The translations under genes and the position numbers were made by a program. The notes beneath the pieces were generated by a model. It was not told the origin of the DNA, did not search any database, and saw nothing but the letters and a program-made list of their open reading frames with translations. DNA of 64,000 nucleotides from Rhynchopus euleeides (Eukaryota > Euglenozoa > Diplonemea > Diplonemida > Diplonemidae): NCBI GenBank assembly GCA_963210315.1, contig OY723252.1, positions 372,001 through 436,000 of the forward strand, given 5' to 3'. The number at the start of each line of letters is the position of its first letter. Positions within the stretch are counted from its first letter, which is position 1. Below, piece after piece: positions 31,258-41,290 of this stretch.

Positions 31258-31366
31258 GGGGGTCCTCGCTACGAGTCACTGTGAGTCACGAGTCGTCAGT
31301 ATTCAGCCAAACATGGCTGACTTCTCACTTTTTCTCACTCAGTCACACTTGGTAGCGAGGGCCCCC
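31258..31366. mobile_element. Short inverted-repeat element (GGGGGTCCTCGCTAC)
   Basis: 109 bp. Left end GGGGGTCCTCGCTACGAG; right end in reverse GGGGGCCCTCGCTACCAAG. The interior shares CTTCTCACTCAGTCACAC with the element at 3818-3911. Confidence 0.75.
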
Positions 31367-32823
31367 ACCGTTCGGATTTTTTTTAAAGCTGCTCTGCCGG
31401 GGCACGAGCTCGACGCCACGCAAAAAGAAATTTGCCGGGGGCTCGTGCGCAAAGCGGGTTTAGCAAGGAGGTGAGATGGGCCCAGTATGTCACAGCAATT
31501 CTTCATCCAAATTCCGGAGCTTTTCGTGTCAAACGCACCGTGCTCACGGAAGGCGTTCAAAGCTTAAAAAAAAAGCTGCAGTGGGTGCAATGATTTCCTT
31601 ATTCACCTACGCTCCGCACCACCCCCAACGTGCAGGTGACCAGAAGGTTGCACAAACAAAACAGAAGAAATCCACTGGCTGAAGAATTGCTGTCATAATA
31701 GGCGCCCTCTCCCCCCCTTTAATTACGTCCAAAGCCAAGCCGAGGCCAAGCTATAGGAAGCGCTCTTCCGCCTGTCCTGCAGTTGTGTTGGACTTACTTC
31801 CCGCATGTGAACAGACAAGAGACATGGGGGGGGTGTCTGAGGAAGAGAGAACACCACATATGATATCTACCTTGCCATTTTTGGTTGGGCCGAGGGAACG
31901 GCAGCACACCGCGGCAACAACAACAACAAAAATGGTCCGGGCTGGACCGTTATCTGTCTTATTAGCAGCCAATAATGCTGGAGGCATCCTCGCAATGGCA
32001 GAAAAGTGGATAGCGTCTCAGTTGCCGTGCGGCAGAGTCTTTCGACTCCTGTACCATGCAGACCCGCTACTCCAACAGTGCCAAACGCTGAAAGGTGAGA
32101 GGGGGTCGATGAGTGTGTGTGCTGCATCACCTCAACAGCAGGTGCTCAGTGCGCTCGACACTAGGATCAAAAGATCCTTGAGTATGTGTGCGTGCCTCAC
32201 ACACGCCTTAGTTTAGTGTAGGTCACACCGAGCGAACTCTGGTGCTGCCTCCACTGAACACACACCTGGCACAACCAGAGCGACAAGGCCACCCAAAGTG
32301 GTGCATTGCAAGGACACGTGGGTTCCACCAAAATGGAACATCAATGCAGGCAAACCCCCCCCCCCCCACACGCCATCCAAAAGAATCTAAAATACCAGGT
32401 AGGTTCGGCACCCCACCACCACCACCACCAACTAACACCCCCTTGCACGTTGCATACACGCATCAGGGAACGGGAGGGGGCTTCTACCGAAGCCCGTCAC
32501 TGTGCCCCATTCTAGCCAACCCGTTGATCCGATCCCCAGCCCCGTATCACAATGCGACACGTTTCCAACAGCATCGAAAGTGTGACGTCGGCATATGGCG
32601 TCGGTAGACAGCGCATAGTGTATGAGGCGATGCCGACGTTTGGAGCCCTCTTCCCCCACCGCTTCCCGCGACGATCCAACACCGGTTTTCTTTTGTGCCG
32701 TTGGAACTTGCTGCTGGAAAGTGTGCCACACCCACCCCACCCCACCCCACCCCTTGCGGCCATTCCACCATGCCTGGACCTGACATGGCACACCACAGCA
32801 CACCACCCCCGCCCCCACCCGCG
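31367..32823. other. Intergenic region with uncertain coding fragments
   Basis: Two stretches have some protein character but no confirmed gene. A plus-strand frame near 31932-32095 (MVRAGPLSVLLAANNAGGIL) ends before a GTGAGA donor-like site. A minus-strand frame at about 32432-32717 starts after a CTTTCCAG acceptor-like site and contains KRRHRLIHYALSTDAICRR. Either could be an exon; neither can be linked to a partner. A CCACC/CACCC microsatellite lies near 32728-32752. Confidence 0.3.
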
Positions 32824-34119
32824 TCAGAACGCCATGAAGCTGTCTTGAAAGGCGTTGCCCCGGGGGGCTGGCACAGCCAAGGTGGTGTCGAACGCCGTGA
32901 GGTCGACCCGATAGCTGCCGGTCTCAGGGTTCCGCGTCAGGAGGGAAGGGTCGAATACCGCATCGAAGCAGAGGTTTTTCGGGCCGTAGCCCTGCTTGAC
33001 GGACACAGTCGCACCGGTTGAGTCGTCCATCGCCTCCAGCACCACCACAATCTCGCTGTTGCTCCGCACCATGTCGTGGTAGTTAAACCCATGCAACGGG
33101 CTGTCCTCGTCCATCTCGTGGTATACCGTCGCGGGGATCGACAGGTAAGGAATCGGCAGTGCCGCATACCCTTTGTTTGCCGGGGATCCCTTGCAGAACG
33201 TCGGGCGCCACGCGAGCTCCTTCACCTCGATGTTCGGAAACATCGGATCGGGGCTCAGGTCCTGCATCAGAAAGACGTTCAGCTTCACATCAGCAGGCGG
33301 ATGCTTGAGGAGGGATGCAACGCGGAAAAAAAGGCACGGCGTCCCCTTCTCGTTTGATATGTTGTAGCTGTTCACAACGGCGAACTGCGAGAAGACTACT
33401 GTGTGGCGCAGCCGGCGTGACACCAGAAGCTTGTTGAGGATTATAGCTGTGATGCAAGGGAGCAGGAGCGTTGCCGACATCGCCTCCGCACAGACGAAGA
33501 ACCTGGCGTACGATCCCTTCGGCTTCAACTCCCCAAACCCGATAGTGCTGATGGTCTCTACGCTAAACTCATACGCAAGCCAGAACTGGCACCGGTGGGT
33601 CGCCATGGCATCTGACTTTGACAGCCACTTCCATTCAACCCCTAAGGCGCACGGAAGGTATTGCATCGTGGCGAAGAACAGGTTGATGGAGAGGTAGAGA
33701 AGCATGCACAGCAGCAGCAGCTTGGCCCAGCGGAGCTGGACCACAGCGTAGAAGGGGATGGAAAGGGCGGTCAGCCCCCAGCTGTGACCGGATACCTCGA
33801 AGGTGTACTCCCCAGTTGCAGCGTCGACGACTTCGCATGGCGTTATCGGGTGTGAAGGCGACCCCCCTGACTTCGTCGAAGCCTTACGCGAGAGAGGCGT
33901 ACGTCTCTCTAGCTGGTATTTCTGGGGCCGGAGCCTGCCCTTCTGTGCGCGTGGCCTCCGCGGGCTGTCAGGCTCGTAGTAGTCGTCCCCAGAGCTCTGG
34001 TCCGACAGCATGTCGAGGAACCCGCTGGACTGCGCCGCCCGCCTGTGCCCCAGCGTCCCCTGCCCCCCAAACGTGTTGTAGTTTGCAGGCGGCGGCGCCG
34101 GCGGCGTGTGTGATGACAT
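32824..34119 (-). CDS. Inward-rectifier-type K+ channel (Kir) with GFG selectivity filter
   Basis: 431 residues from the ATG at 34119 (MSSHTPPAPPP). The N-terminus (1-110) is a Pro/Arg/Ser-rich cytoplasmic segment. TM1 is at about 132-153, the pore helix and filter at 185-196 (FSVETISTIGFG), TM2 at about 205-232. The cytoplasmic Kir immunoglobulin-like domain follows: LRHTVVFSQFAVV, then CLFFRVASL matching the family's CLxxRVxNL, then VDLTAFDTTLAVPAP near the C-terminus. The architecture matches animal and bacterial Kir/KirBac. The filter is TIGFG rather than the usual TIGYG. It forms a tetrameric K+ channel in a membrane; which membrane cannot be told. The stop is a natural family end, so the gene looks complete and intronless. 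Confidence 0.92.
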   Translation of the reverse strand: MSSHTPPAPPPANYNTFGGQGTLGHRRAAQSSGFLDMLSDQSSGDDYYEPDSPRRPRAQKGRLRPQKYQLERRTPLSRKASTKSGGSPSHPITPCEVVDAATGEYTFEVSGHSWGLTALSIPFYAVVQLRWAKLLLLCMLLYLSINLFFATMQYLPCALGVEWKWLSKSDAMATHRCQFWLAYEFSVETISTIGFGELKPKGSYARFFVCAEAMSATLLLPCITAIILNKLLVSRRLRHTVVFSQFAVVNSYNISNEKGTPCLFFRVASLLKHPPADVKLNVFLMQDLSPDPMFPNIEVKELAWRPTFCKGSPANKGYAALPIPYLSIPATVYHEMDEDSPLHGFNYHDMVRSNSEIVVVLEAMDDSTGATVSVKQGYGPKNLCFDAVFDPSLLTRNPETGSYRVDLTAFDTTLAVPAPRGNAFQDSFMAF

Positions 34120-34309
34120 TTTTTTGTCAACTGTAAGGCGACCCCCCCCCCCCCCCACCCTGTTCCAGGCCTCGAACCTCCCTGCCCCCCGCCCACGGGG
34201 CTGTGTGTGTCACAGGGGGGGAGTGCCCGAGCCGCTGTGTTGCAGCACCGGGGCACGCCTGTTGTGCGGGGTGTGCTGCAGGTTGGGGGTGTGTCCAGGC
34301 CTGAGGTTA

Positions 34310-34500
34310 TATCCCGGACATCCTGGCCACCGTGTTTGCGGCGGTCACCTCCGTGGTCACCTTCTCGACAAGCGTTTTGTAGTCCTCCTCCTCCTCCCCC
34401 TCTTTGGGCGAATAAGTCACCACCCCCTGCCCGCTCTCCTGGAGTATGTGGGAGAGGAGCCGGCTCGCCGAGGCCACGGTGAATTTTGAACGATTTCGAA
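34310..34500 (-). other. Possible terminal exon of an unknown protein
   Basis: The minus-strand frame ends with a stop near 34310 and reads with clear protein character: ASRLLSHILQESGQGVV, an acidic run EGEEEEDYKTLVEKV, then a TAANTVARMSGI tail. It has no start codon of its own and is preceded by non-coding repeat DNA, so it would need an upstream exon. I cannot connect it to the cyclase exon at 38074-38261 and do not recognise the family. Confidence 0.35.
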
Positions 34501-34673
34501 CGATTTTTGGCCGTGCATATGGGGGTACAAGTATGCCTAGGGGGGAGGGGGGGGATCTCTGGTGGCAAGCGCGCATGCGGACAACTCAACAAACAGGTAG
34601 GGAGGGGCGGGGCCTGGGGGTGCGTCTCCACAGACGCGGACCTGGCGGGCTTCACGGGGGCTTCGCCTATATC

Positions 34674-34962
34674 AGGGTATAAGATAGACTTTTTTTCTGG
34701 CGCCGTTTTCCGGTTTTTCTGGTTTTGAAAATTTTTCGCGCGCGCCTTCGGCGCGCGCGACCCGCGCAAACCCTCCCAGAATCTGAGAGGGCCCGGTGCC
34801 TGCGCGCGTCCTGTCGTACTGAGGCTGCTTGGTGGGGCAGGCGCAGCAGCTGCTTTGAAAGTTTGGACTCTCGGTCAAAAAACCGGTCTGGTGCAATTTT
34901 CTTACGCAGGGGGGCGGAGCCCCAGCCGCCGGCGGCCACGGTAGTGAACATCTGTTCCCTAC
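34674..34962. repeat. Dispersed repeat X, copy 1
   Basis: Begins AGGGTATAAGATAGAC and ends GTAGTGAACATCTGTTCCCT. It contains a 10-bp perfect GC hairpin at 34737-34759 (CGCGCGCGCC, three-base loop, complement). A nearly identical copy lies at 40376-40675. Only the last 60 bases recur at 60346-60405, and the first part recurs inverted at 41286-41415. Confidence 0.85.
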
Positions 34963-35280
34963 TGGGGGTCTTCGCTAGCCGGTGCAAAAAAGTGCAGGCT
35001 GGTGCAGGGCAAAATGGGCCGAAAATGGGCCAAATCGGAGGCAAAAAAAAGGGCGGGGAGTTGGGTGGCCCCTAGCTGGGAGCACGCATTTGGACCCAAA
35101 AAATAATGTCGAGCGGTCCCTGTGCATTGTTCAGCCCTCACAGGACGAGAAGGCACGGCGGGGCCCGTGTCACGGGTAAACATTGAGATCAACCTGTCAT
35201 CCTGGGCCAAGCCAAGATGGGAGCTGGCCGCCTGGGGCAATGCAGGAGCAACGGCTAGTGCTCGTGCTGGCACGAAGCGG
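34963..35280. other. Spacer before minisatellite a
   Basis: Starts with one end of the GGGGGTCTTCGCTA element family without a matching partner. The remainder is non-coding as far as I can see. Confidence 0.4.
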
Positions 35281-36180
35281 AGCCAGGCAGTGCTGTCCCG
35301 AGAACGGGCCGAGCCAGACAGTGCTGTCCCAAGGGTGGGCCGAGCCAGACAGTGCTGTCCCGAGAATGGGCCGAGCCAGACAGTGCTGTCCCGAGAATGG
35401 GCCGAGCCAGACAGTGCTGTCCCGAGAACGGGCCGAGCCAGACAGTGCTGTCCCGAGAACGGGCCGAGCCAGACAGTGCTGTCCCGAGAATGGGCCGAGC
35501 CAGGCAGTGCTGTCCCAAGGGTGGGCCGAGCCAGACAGTGCTGTCCCGAGAATGGGCCGAGCCAGACAGTGCTGTCCCGAGAACGGGCCGAGCCAGACAG
35601 TGCTGTCCCGAGAATGGGCCGAGCCAGGCAGTGCTGTCCCAAGGGTGGGCCGAGCCAGACAGTGCTGTCCCGAGAATGGGCCGAGCCAGACAGTGCTGTC
35701 CCGAGAATGGGCCGAGCCAGACAGTGCTGTCCCGAGAACGGGCCGAGCCAGACAGTGCTGTCCCGAGAACGGGCCGAGCCAGACAGTGCTGTCCCGAGAA
35801 TGGGCCGAGCCAGGCAGTGCTGTCCCAAGGGTGGGCCGAGCCAGACAGTGCTGTCCCGAGAATGGGCCGAGCCAGACAGTGCTGTCCCGAGAATGGACCG
35901 AGCCAGACAGTGCTGTCCCGAGAACGGGCCGAGCCAGACAGTGCTGTCCCGAGAACGGGCCGAGCCAGACAGTGCTGTCCCGAGAATGGGCCGAGCCAGG
36001 CAGTGCTGTCCCAAGGGTGGGCCGAGCCAGACAGTGCTGTCCCGAGAACGGGCCGAGCCAGACAGTGCTGTCCCGAGGGTGGGCCGAGCTAGGCAGTGCT
36101 GTCCCGAGAATGGGCCGAGCCACGCAGTCCTGTCCAGAGGGTGGGCCGAGCCAGGCAGTGATGTCCCGAGGGTGGGCCGA
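35281..36180. repeat. 31-bp minisatellite array a (about 29 units)
   Basis: The unit reads CAGTGCTGTCCCGAGAAT followed by GGGCCGAGCCAGA, with single-base variants. The head-to-tail units have no spacers. Since 31 is not a multiple of three, the array cycles through all frames and leaves several open at once; the resulting long ORFs are artefacts. Confidence 0.95.
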
Positions 36181-36869
36181 CATCACATCCGGTCTCGGCC
36201 CGCTGTCTGGACCGCAGCAACAAGAAATCTGCGCTGCATGCACAGGAGCAGGGGGACTTGGCCCGTCCGCACTCCGACATTGCACCGCGCTGCCCCAGCG
36301 CTCCAGATCACAAGGCCCCCTGTGCCGCAGGAGGTGGAGACGTCGCACACCAGCAGGATGACGTCGCAGACCAGTTCACCACCCCCAACAGTAGGTCACA
36401 CTCCGCCTCGCCTGTAGGCCGTCTACTGTATGCAGGAGTCTGCGTGTGTTGATAAAGACACACACGCCCGGCACACCTGATTCTATGGGCAGCGCTCGTA
36501 ACTCTCTCGGCGCCAAGTCGAAGCTGAGCAAGATTTGGTTGGACGGTGCAAATATAGCTAGCCTTGCGGGCTCGCTAAGACACTCTCCGAGCTAGCTACA
36601 TGAACACAACATTGCACATCGCACGGTTTCGAAGGATGGGTACGCGATGCGGGTTTAGGTCTTGTGCTAATGTTACACACAGCAAGATCCCTGACGGAGG
36701 GGATCGATGGAGGCACTGAGGAGATCATGACTGGGAAGGGGTCCTGCATCGAACCCCCTCTGAGTGGAGCAAACACTCGGTACTCCGGGCGCCACGTTCT
36801 GCTCGGCTGGACATCACCCCGAGGTCGTGGCCACGGCCCCCGACCACTCACTGCGGGGAGCTTCCCGTC
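36181..36869. other. Spacer between minisatellites a and b
   Basis: No gene is supported. Frames on both strands are partly open (for example GGTEEIMTGKGSC on plus near 36710), but none shows a family signature. The expected next part of the cyclase domain was looked for on the minus strand and not found. Confidence 0.4.
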
Positions 36870-38055
36870 CAGACAGTGTCTGGACATCACTCCTGGGCTC
36901 GACCCACTGGGCCGAGCCGACGAGTCGTGTCCAGACACTGGGCCGAGCCCAGGAGTGCTATCCAGACACTGGGCCGAGCCCAGGAGTGATGTCCAGACCC
37001 TGGGCCGAGCCAGGGAGTGGTGTCCAGACACTGGGCCGAGCCCAGGAGTGATGTCCAGACACTGGGCCGAGCCCAGGAGTGATGTCCAGACCCTGGGCCG
37101 AGCCAGGGAGTGGTGTCCAGACACTGGGCCGAGCCCAGGAGTGATGTCCAGACACTGGGCCGAGCCCAGGAGTGATGTCCAGACCCTGGGCCGAGCCAGG
37201 GAGTGGTGTCCAGACACTGGGCCGAGCCCAGGAGTGATGTCCAGACACTGGGCCGAGCCCAGGAGTGATGTCCAGACCCTGGGCCGAGCCAGGGAGTGGT
37301 GTCCAGACCCTGGGCCGAGCCCAGGAGTGCTGTCCAGGCACTGGGCCGAGCTCAGGAGTGCTGTCCAGTCCCTGGGCCGAGCCAGGGAGTGGTGTCCAGA
37401 CCCTGGGCCGAGCCCAGGAGTGCTGTCCAGGCACTGGGCCGAGCTCAGGAGTGCTGTCCAGTCCCTGGGCCGAGCCAGGGAGTGGTGTCCAGACCCTGGG
37501 CCGAGCCCAGGAGTGCTGTCCAGACCCTGGGCCGAGCCAGGGAGTGGTGTCCAGACACTGGGCCGAGCCCAGGAGTGATGTCCAGACCCTGGGCCGAGCC
37601 CAGGAGTGCTGTCCACACTGGGCCGAGCCAGGGAGTGATGTCCAGACCCTGGGCCGAGCCAGGGAGTGGTGTCCAGACCCTGGGCCGAGCCCAGGAGTGC
37701 TGTCCAGACACTGGGCCGAGCTCAGGAGTGCTGTCCAGTCCCTGGGCCGAGCCAGGGAGTGGTGTCCAGACACTGGGCCGAGCCCAGGAGTGGTGTCCAG
37801 ACCCTGGGCCGAGCCCAGGAGTGCTGTCCAGACACTGGGCCGAGCCAGGGAGTGATGTCCAGTCCCTGGGCCGAGCCCAGGAGTGCTGTCCAGACCCTGG
37901 GCCGAGCCAGGGAGTGGTGTCCAGACACTGGGCCGAGCCCAGGAGTGGTGTCCAGACCCTGGGCCGAGCCCAGGAGTGCTGTCCAGACACTGGGCCGAGC
38001 CAGGGAGTGATGTCCAGTCCCTGGGCCGAGCCCAGGAGTGCTGTCCAGACACTGA
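36870..38055. repeat. 31-bp minisatellite array b (about 38 units)
   Basis: The unit reads GAGTGCTGTCCAGACCCT then GGGCCGAGCCCAG, with alternation of CAGACACT/CAGACCCT and AGCCCAG/AGCCAGG. It shares period and the GTGCTGTCC and GGGCCGAGCC cores with array a. All long ORFs across it are artefacts of the repeat. Confidence 0.95.
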
Positions 38056-38073
38056 CGATGTCCTGCCTCATAC

Positions 38074-38261
38074 CCGCCATGCCCGCAATGCACTTCCGGA
38101 TCACATGGTTGTGGATTTCTAGCGCCTTCCGCATTCCCTCGAAAGACTTCTCCAAGCAGAGGGTCGAGGCCTGCACGTCTGTGACCACGAGTGTCGTGAT
38201 CTTCGTCTCGGTGGAGTAGTCATCGAAGAGCAGCGCCTGCTGGCTGTCTTCGTTCAGCATC
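38074..38261 (-). CDS. Isolated exon of a class III adenylate/guanylate cyclase catalytic domain
   Basis: About 62 codons of clearly coding sequence between two minisatellites. The segment reads MLNEDSQQALLFDDYSTE, then TKITTLVVTDVQASTLCLE, then MRKALEIHNHVIRKCIAG. This matches the start of the class III nucleotidyl cyclase fold: the first beta strand with the metal-binding Asp of the F/VTDV.xST motif, and the helix carrying the ALxxHNxxIRxxI motif. The left limit is a GTATGA donor-like site at 38073-38072 and the right limit a TAG acceptor-like site at 38263-38262, or else the ATG at 38260 is the start. The rest of the catalytic domain was not found nearby, so it is an orphan exon, an exon of a gene with minisatellite-filled introns, or a pseudogene fragment. 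Confidence 0.65.
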
Positions 38262-38271
38262 CTACGACTAG

Positions 38272-39252
38272 GCCCGCTATGGGCCGATCTCGCCCGTACT
38301 GGGCCGGACATGGGCCGATCTCGGCAGTACTGGGCCGGCTATGGGCCGATCTCGCACGTACTGGGCCGGCTATGGGCCGATCTCGCCCGATCTCGCCCGG
38401 CAGTGCTGGGCCGGCTATGGGCCGATCTCGGCAGTGCTGGGCCGGCTATGGGCCGATCTCGCCCGTACTGGGCCGGACATGGGCCGATCTCGGCAGTGCT
38501 GGGCCGGCTACGGGCCGATCTCGCACGTACTGGGCCGGACATGTGCCGATCTCGGCAGTACTGGGCCGGCTATGGGCCGATCTCGCCCGTACTGGGCCGG
38601 ACATGGGCCGATCTCGGCAGTGCTGGGCCGGCTACGGGCCGATCTCGCACGTACTGGGCCGGACATGGGCCGATCTCGGCAGTACTGGGCCGGCTATGGG
38701 CCGATCTCGCCCGTACTGGGCCGGCTATGGGCCGATCTCGGCAGTGCTGGGCCGGCTATGGGCCGATCTCGCCCGTACTGGGCCGGCTATGGGCCGATCT
38801 CGGCAGTGCTGGGCCGGACATGGGCCGATCTCGGCAGTGCTGGGCCGGCTATGGGCCGATCTCGGCCGTACTGGGCCGGACATGGGCCGATCTCGCCCGT
38901 ACTGGGCCGGCTATGGGCCGATCTCGGCAGTGCTGGGCCGGCTATGGGCCGATCTCGCCCGTACTGGGACGGCTATGGGCCGATCTCGGCAGTGCTGGGC
39001 CGGCTATGGGCCGATCTCGCCCGTACTGGGACGGCTATGGGCCGATCTCGGCAGTGCTGGGCCGGCTATGGGCCGATCTCGCACGTACTGGGCCGGACAT
39101 GGGCCGATCTCGGCAGTGCTGGGCCGGCTATGGGCCGATCTCGCCCGTACTGGGCCGGACATGGGCCGATCTCGGCAGTGCTGGGCCGGCTATGGGCCGA
39201 TCTCGCCCGTACTGGGCCGGGTCCAGGAGTGGTGTCCAGACCCTGGGCCGAC
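38272..39252. repeat. 31-bp minisatellite array c (about 31 units)
   Basis: The unit reads CTATGGGCCGATCTCGCC then CGTACTGGGCCGG, alternating with CGGCAGTGCTGGGCCGG and the ACATGGGCCG variant. The last unit, 39221-39250, switches to the array b type (GGAGTGGTGTCCAGACCC), so b-type repeats lie on both sides of the cyclase exon and array c. Confidence 0.95.
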
Positions 39253-39386
39253 CCAGGCTGTGGGTGGTGCATTTTGGTGCATTTTCCGTCGGTTTAGGTG
39301 AAAATTGTCGAATTTTGTCGAAATTTGACGACAGGTGACGAACAGCGAGAATCCCCGAAAAACCGGTTTTTAATTCATTTTTGGGG

Positions 39387-39540
39387 GGGGGTCTTCGCTG
39401 ACGAAGTTTTTGTCGAAGACCCCTGTCGTCGTCGTGAGAACACTGCCGTCTTCGGTGAAAAACCCCCTGAAACAGCCGTTTTCCTAATTATGTGACGAAC
39501 GACGAAGTTTGTCGAAGTTTGTCGACCAGCGAAGACCCCC
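39387..39540. mobile_element. Short inverted-repeat element (GGGGGTCTTCGCTG)
   Basis: 154 bp. Left end GGGGGTCTTCGCTGACGAAG; right end AGCGAAGACCCCC. Its last 40 bases match the right end of the element at 52585-52692 (GACGAAGTTTGTCGAAGTTT). Sequence just outside at 39265-39330 (GGTGCATTTTGGTGCATTTT) also belongs to the family interior, so several copies are probably nested. Confidence 0.65.
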
Positions 39541-40375
39541 ACTGTCTGGATTCGCTTGTAAGTAGGAAGGCTTCGCTGTATCGCAGCCCGGCCAGCAGGA
39601 GATCACTGGTCCTTGAGGGTTCAACCTTCAGGGTGGAGGAGGACGGGGGAGCGACCACTCGCGACAGGTGTGCGTTGTGGGTGAAGTGGGTGCACGACAG
39701 AATGGCCAAAGGGTCCACGAGATCTCTGCACACATTCCGTTATCGAGGAGATGGGCACCTAGCTGTGACGACAGGCAACAAACAAATCTCATCTGTTAGT
39801 TGCCCCCAATAGGCTTGGCGACCTTCAAGACTGCTTGAAAGTCGTTCGTGTTCTCGTCTCAGCCCTCCAGACAAGCAGATCTGTCTCGATTTGGTGGGCT
39901 GTCGCCATGTATTCGATGGCACTGAGTGACGCTGCACAGAGGCAGACGACACGGTGAACTCCAGCGGAAGTTACCCTACCTCCGCTGGAGTACACCGTCA
40001 CGTGACCGTGTGTCTCCCATGAGTCTCAACTAGCGGGAGTCTTAGCGTACATTAGCTGGACAATAGACTCCCGTCTCCAGTACAGACTGCAGTCTTAGAC
40101 TCCCTCTTAGACATGGTGGCTGGAGTCCACCATGTGCGCACCTTCAAAACAGAAGAGACCTGCATGACGAGGGCATCACCACCCACCGGGCCACCCGCTA
40201 GGTCCATTTTTTCTTCTCCGCTTCTCTGCCTTCTTTGGACTATTTGAGCTCTGTGCGGATCACGATGGGGTCACTTTCTAGTTTTTTATGGCGTTTTTTC
40301 TGACTGTTTTACTGTCCCAAAGTCACAAAAAAACCGCCAAAAATGAGACCGACCCTTTTTTTTTCCAGAAAACCC
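39541..40375. repeat. Duplicated non-coding block Y, copy 1
   Basis: Starts CTGTCTGGATTCGCTTGTAA and runs to AAAATGAGACCGACCC; copy 2 is at 40676-41290. A 215-base segment (39873-40087) bounded by CAGAC on both sides is missing from copy 2. It contains an 18-bp hairpin with one mismatch at 39951-39998 (ACGGTGAACTCCAGCGGA arm). Confidence 0.85.
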
Positions 40376-40675
40376 AGGGTATAAGATAGACTTTTTTTCT
40401 GGCGCCGTTTTCCGGTTTTTCTGGTTTTGAAAATTTTTCGCGCGCGCCTTCGGCGCGCGCGACCCGCGCAAACCCTCCCAGAATCTGAGAGGGCCCGGTG
40501 CCTGCGCGCGTCCTGTCGTACTGAGGCTGCTTGGTGGGGCAGGCGCAGCAGCTGCTTTGAAAGTTTGGACTCTCGACCAAAAAACCGGTCTGGTGCAATG
40601 TTTTTACGCAGGGGGGTCTGGGGGGCGGAGCCCCCCAGCCGCCGGAGGCCACGGTAGTGAACATCTGTTCCCTAC
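40376..40675. repeat. Dispersed repeat X, copy 2
   Basis: Nearly identical to 34674-34962, including the CGCGCGCGCC hairpin at about 40439-40461. It sits exactly between the two copies of block Y. Confidence 0.85.
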
Positions 40676-41290
40676 AGTCTGGATTCGCTTGTAAGTAGGA
40701 AGGCTTCGCTGTATCGCAGCCCGGCCAGCAGGAGATCACTGGTCCTTGAGGATTCAACCTTCAGGGTGGAGGAGGACGGGGGAGTGACCACTCGTGACAG
40801 GTGTGCGTTGTGGGTGGAGTGGGTGCACGACAGAATGGCCAAAGGGTCCACGAGATCTCTGCACACATTCCGTTATCGAGGAGATGGGCACCTAGCTGTG
40901 ACGACAGGCAACAAACAAATCTCATCTGTTAGTTGCCCCCAATAGGCTTGGCGACCTTCAAGACTGCTTGAAAGTCGTTCGTGTTCTCGTCTCAGCCCTC
41001 CAGACTGCAGTCTTAGACTCCCTCTTAGACATGGTGGCTGGAGTCCACCATGTGTGCACCTTCAAAACAGAAGAGACCTGCATGACGAGGGCATCACCAC
41101 CCACCGGGCCACCCGCTAGGTCCATTTTTTCTTCTCCGCTTCTCTGCCTTCTTTGGACTATTTGAGCTCTGTGCGGATCACGATGGGGTCACTTTCTATT
41201 TTTTTATGGCGTTTTTTCTGACTGTTTTACTGTCCCAAAGTCACAAAAAAAACCGCCAAAAATGAGATCGACCTTTTTTTTTTCCCCAGA
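40676..41290. repeat. Duplicated non-coding block Y, copy 2
   Basis: Matches copy 1 closely except for the missing 215 bases, where GCCCTCCAGAC joins TGCAGTCTTAGAC directly. Confidence 0.85.

Noticed and set aside
34737-34759. Bacterial-type intrinsic terminator or stable UUCG tetraloop
   Set aside because: The best pairing gives a three-base loop, with no functional T run placed after it, and the context is eukaryotic repeat DNA.
35281-39252. Repeat arrays superficially like CRISPR
   Set aside because: Units are contiguous with no unique spacers, and the genome is eukaryotic in character.
35122-39338. Many overlapping ORFs of 200-430 codons on both strands in the minisatellite arrays
   Set aside because: A 31-bp unit without stops keeps frames open and repeats every 31 residues in each frame. 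The same peptide motifs recur in all frames, so these are repeat artefacts, apart from the cyclase exon at 38074-38261.
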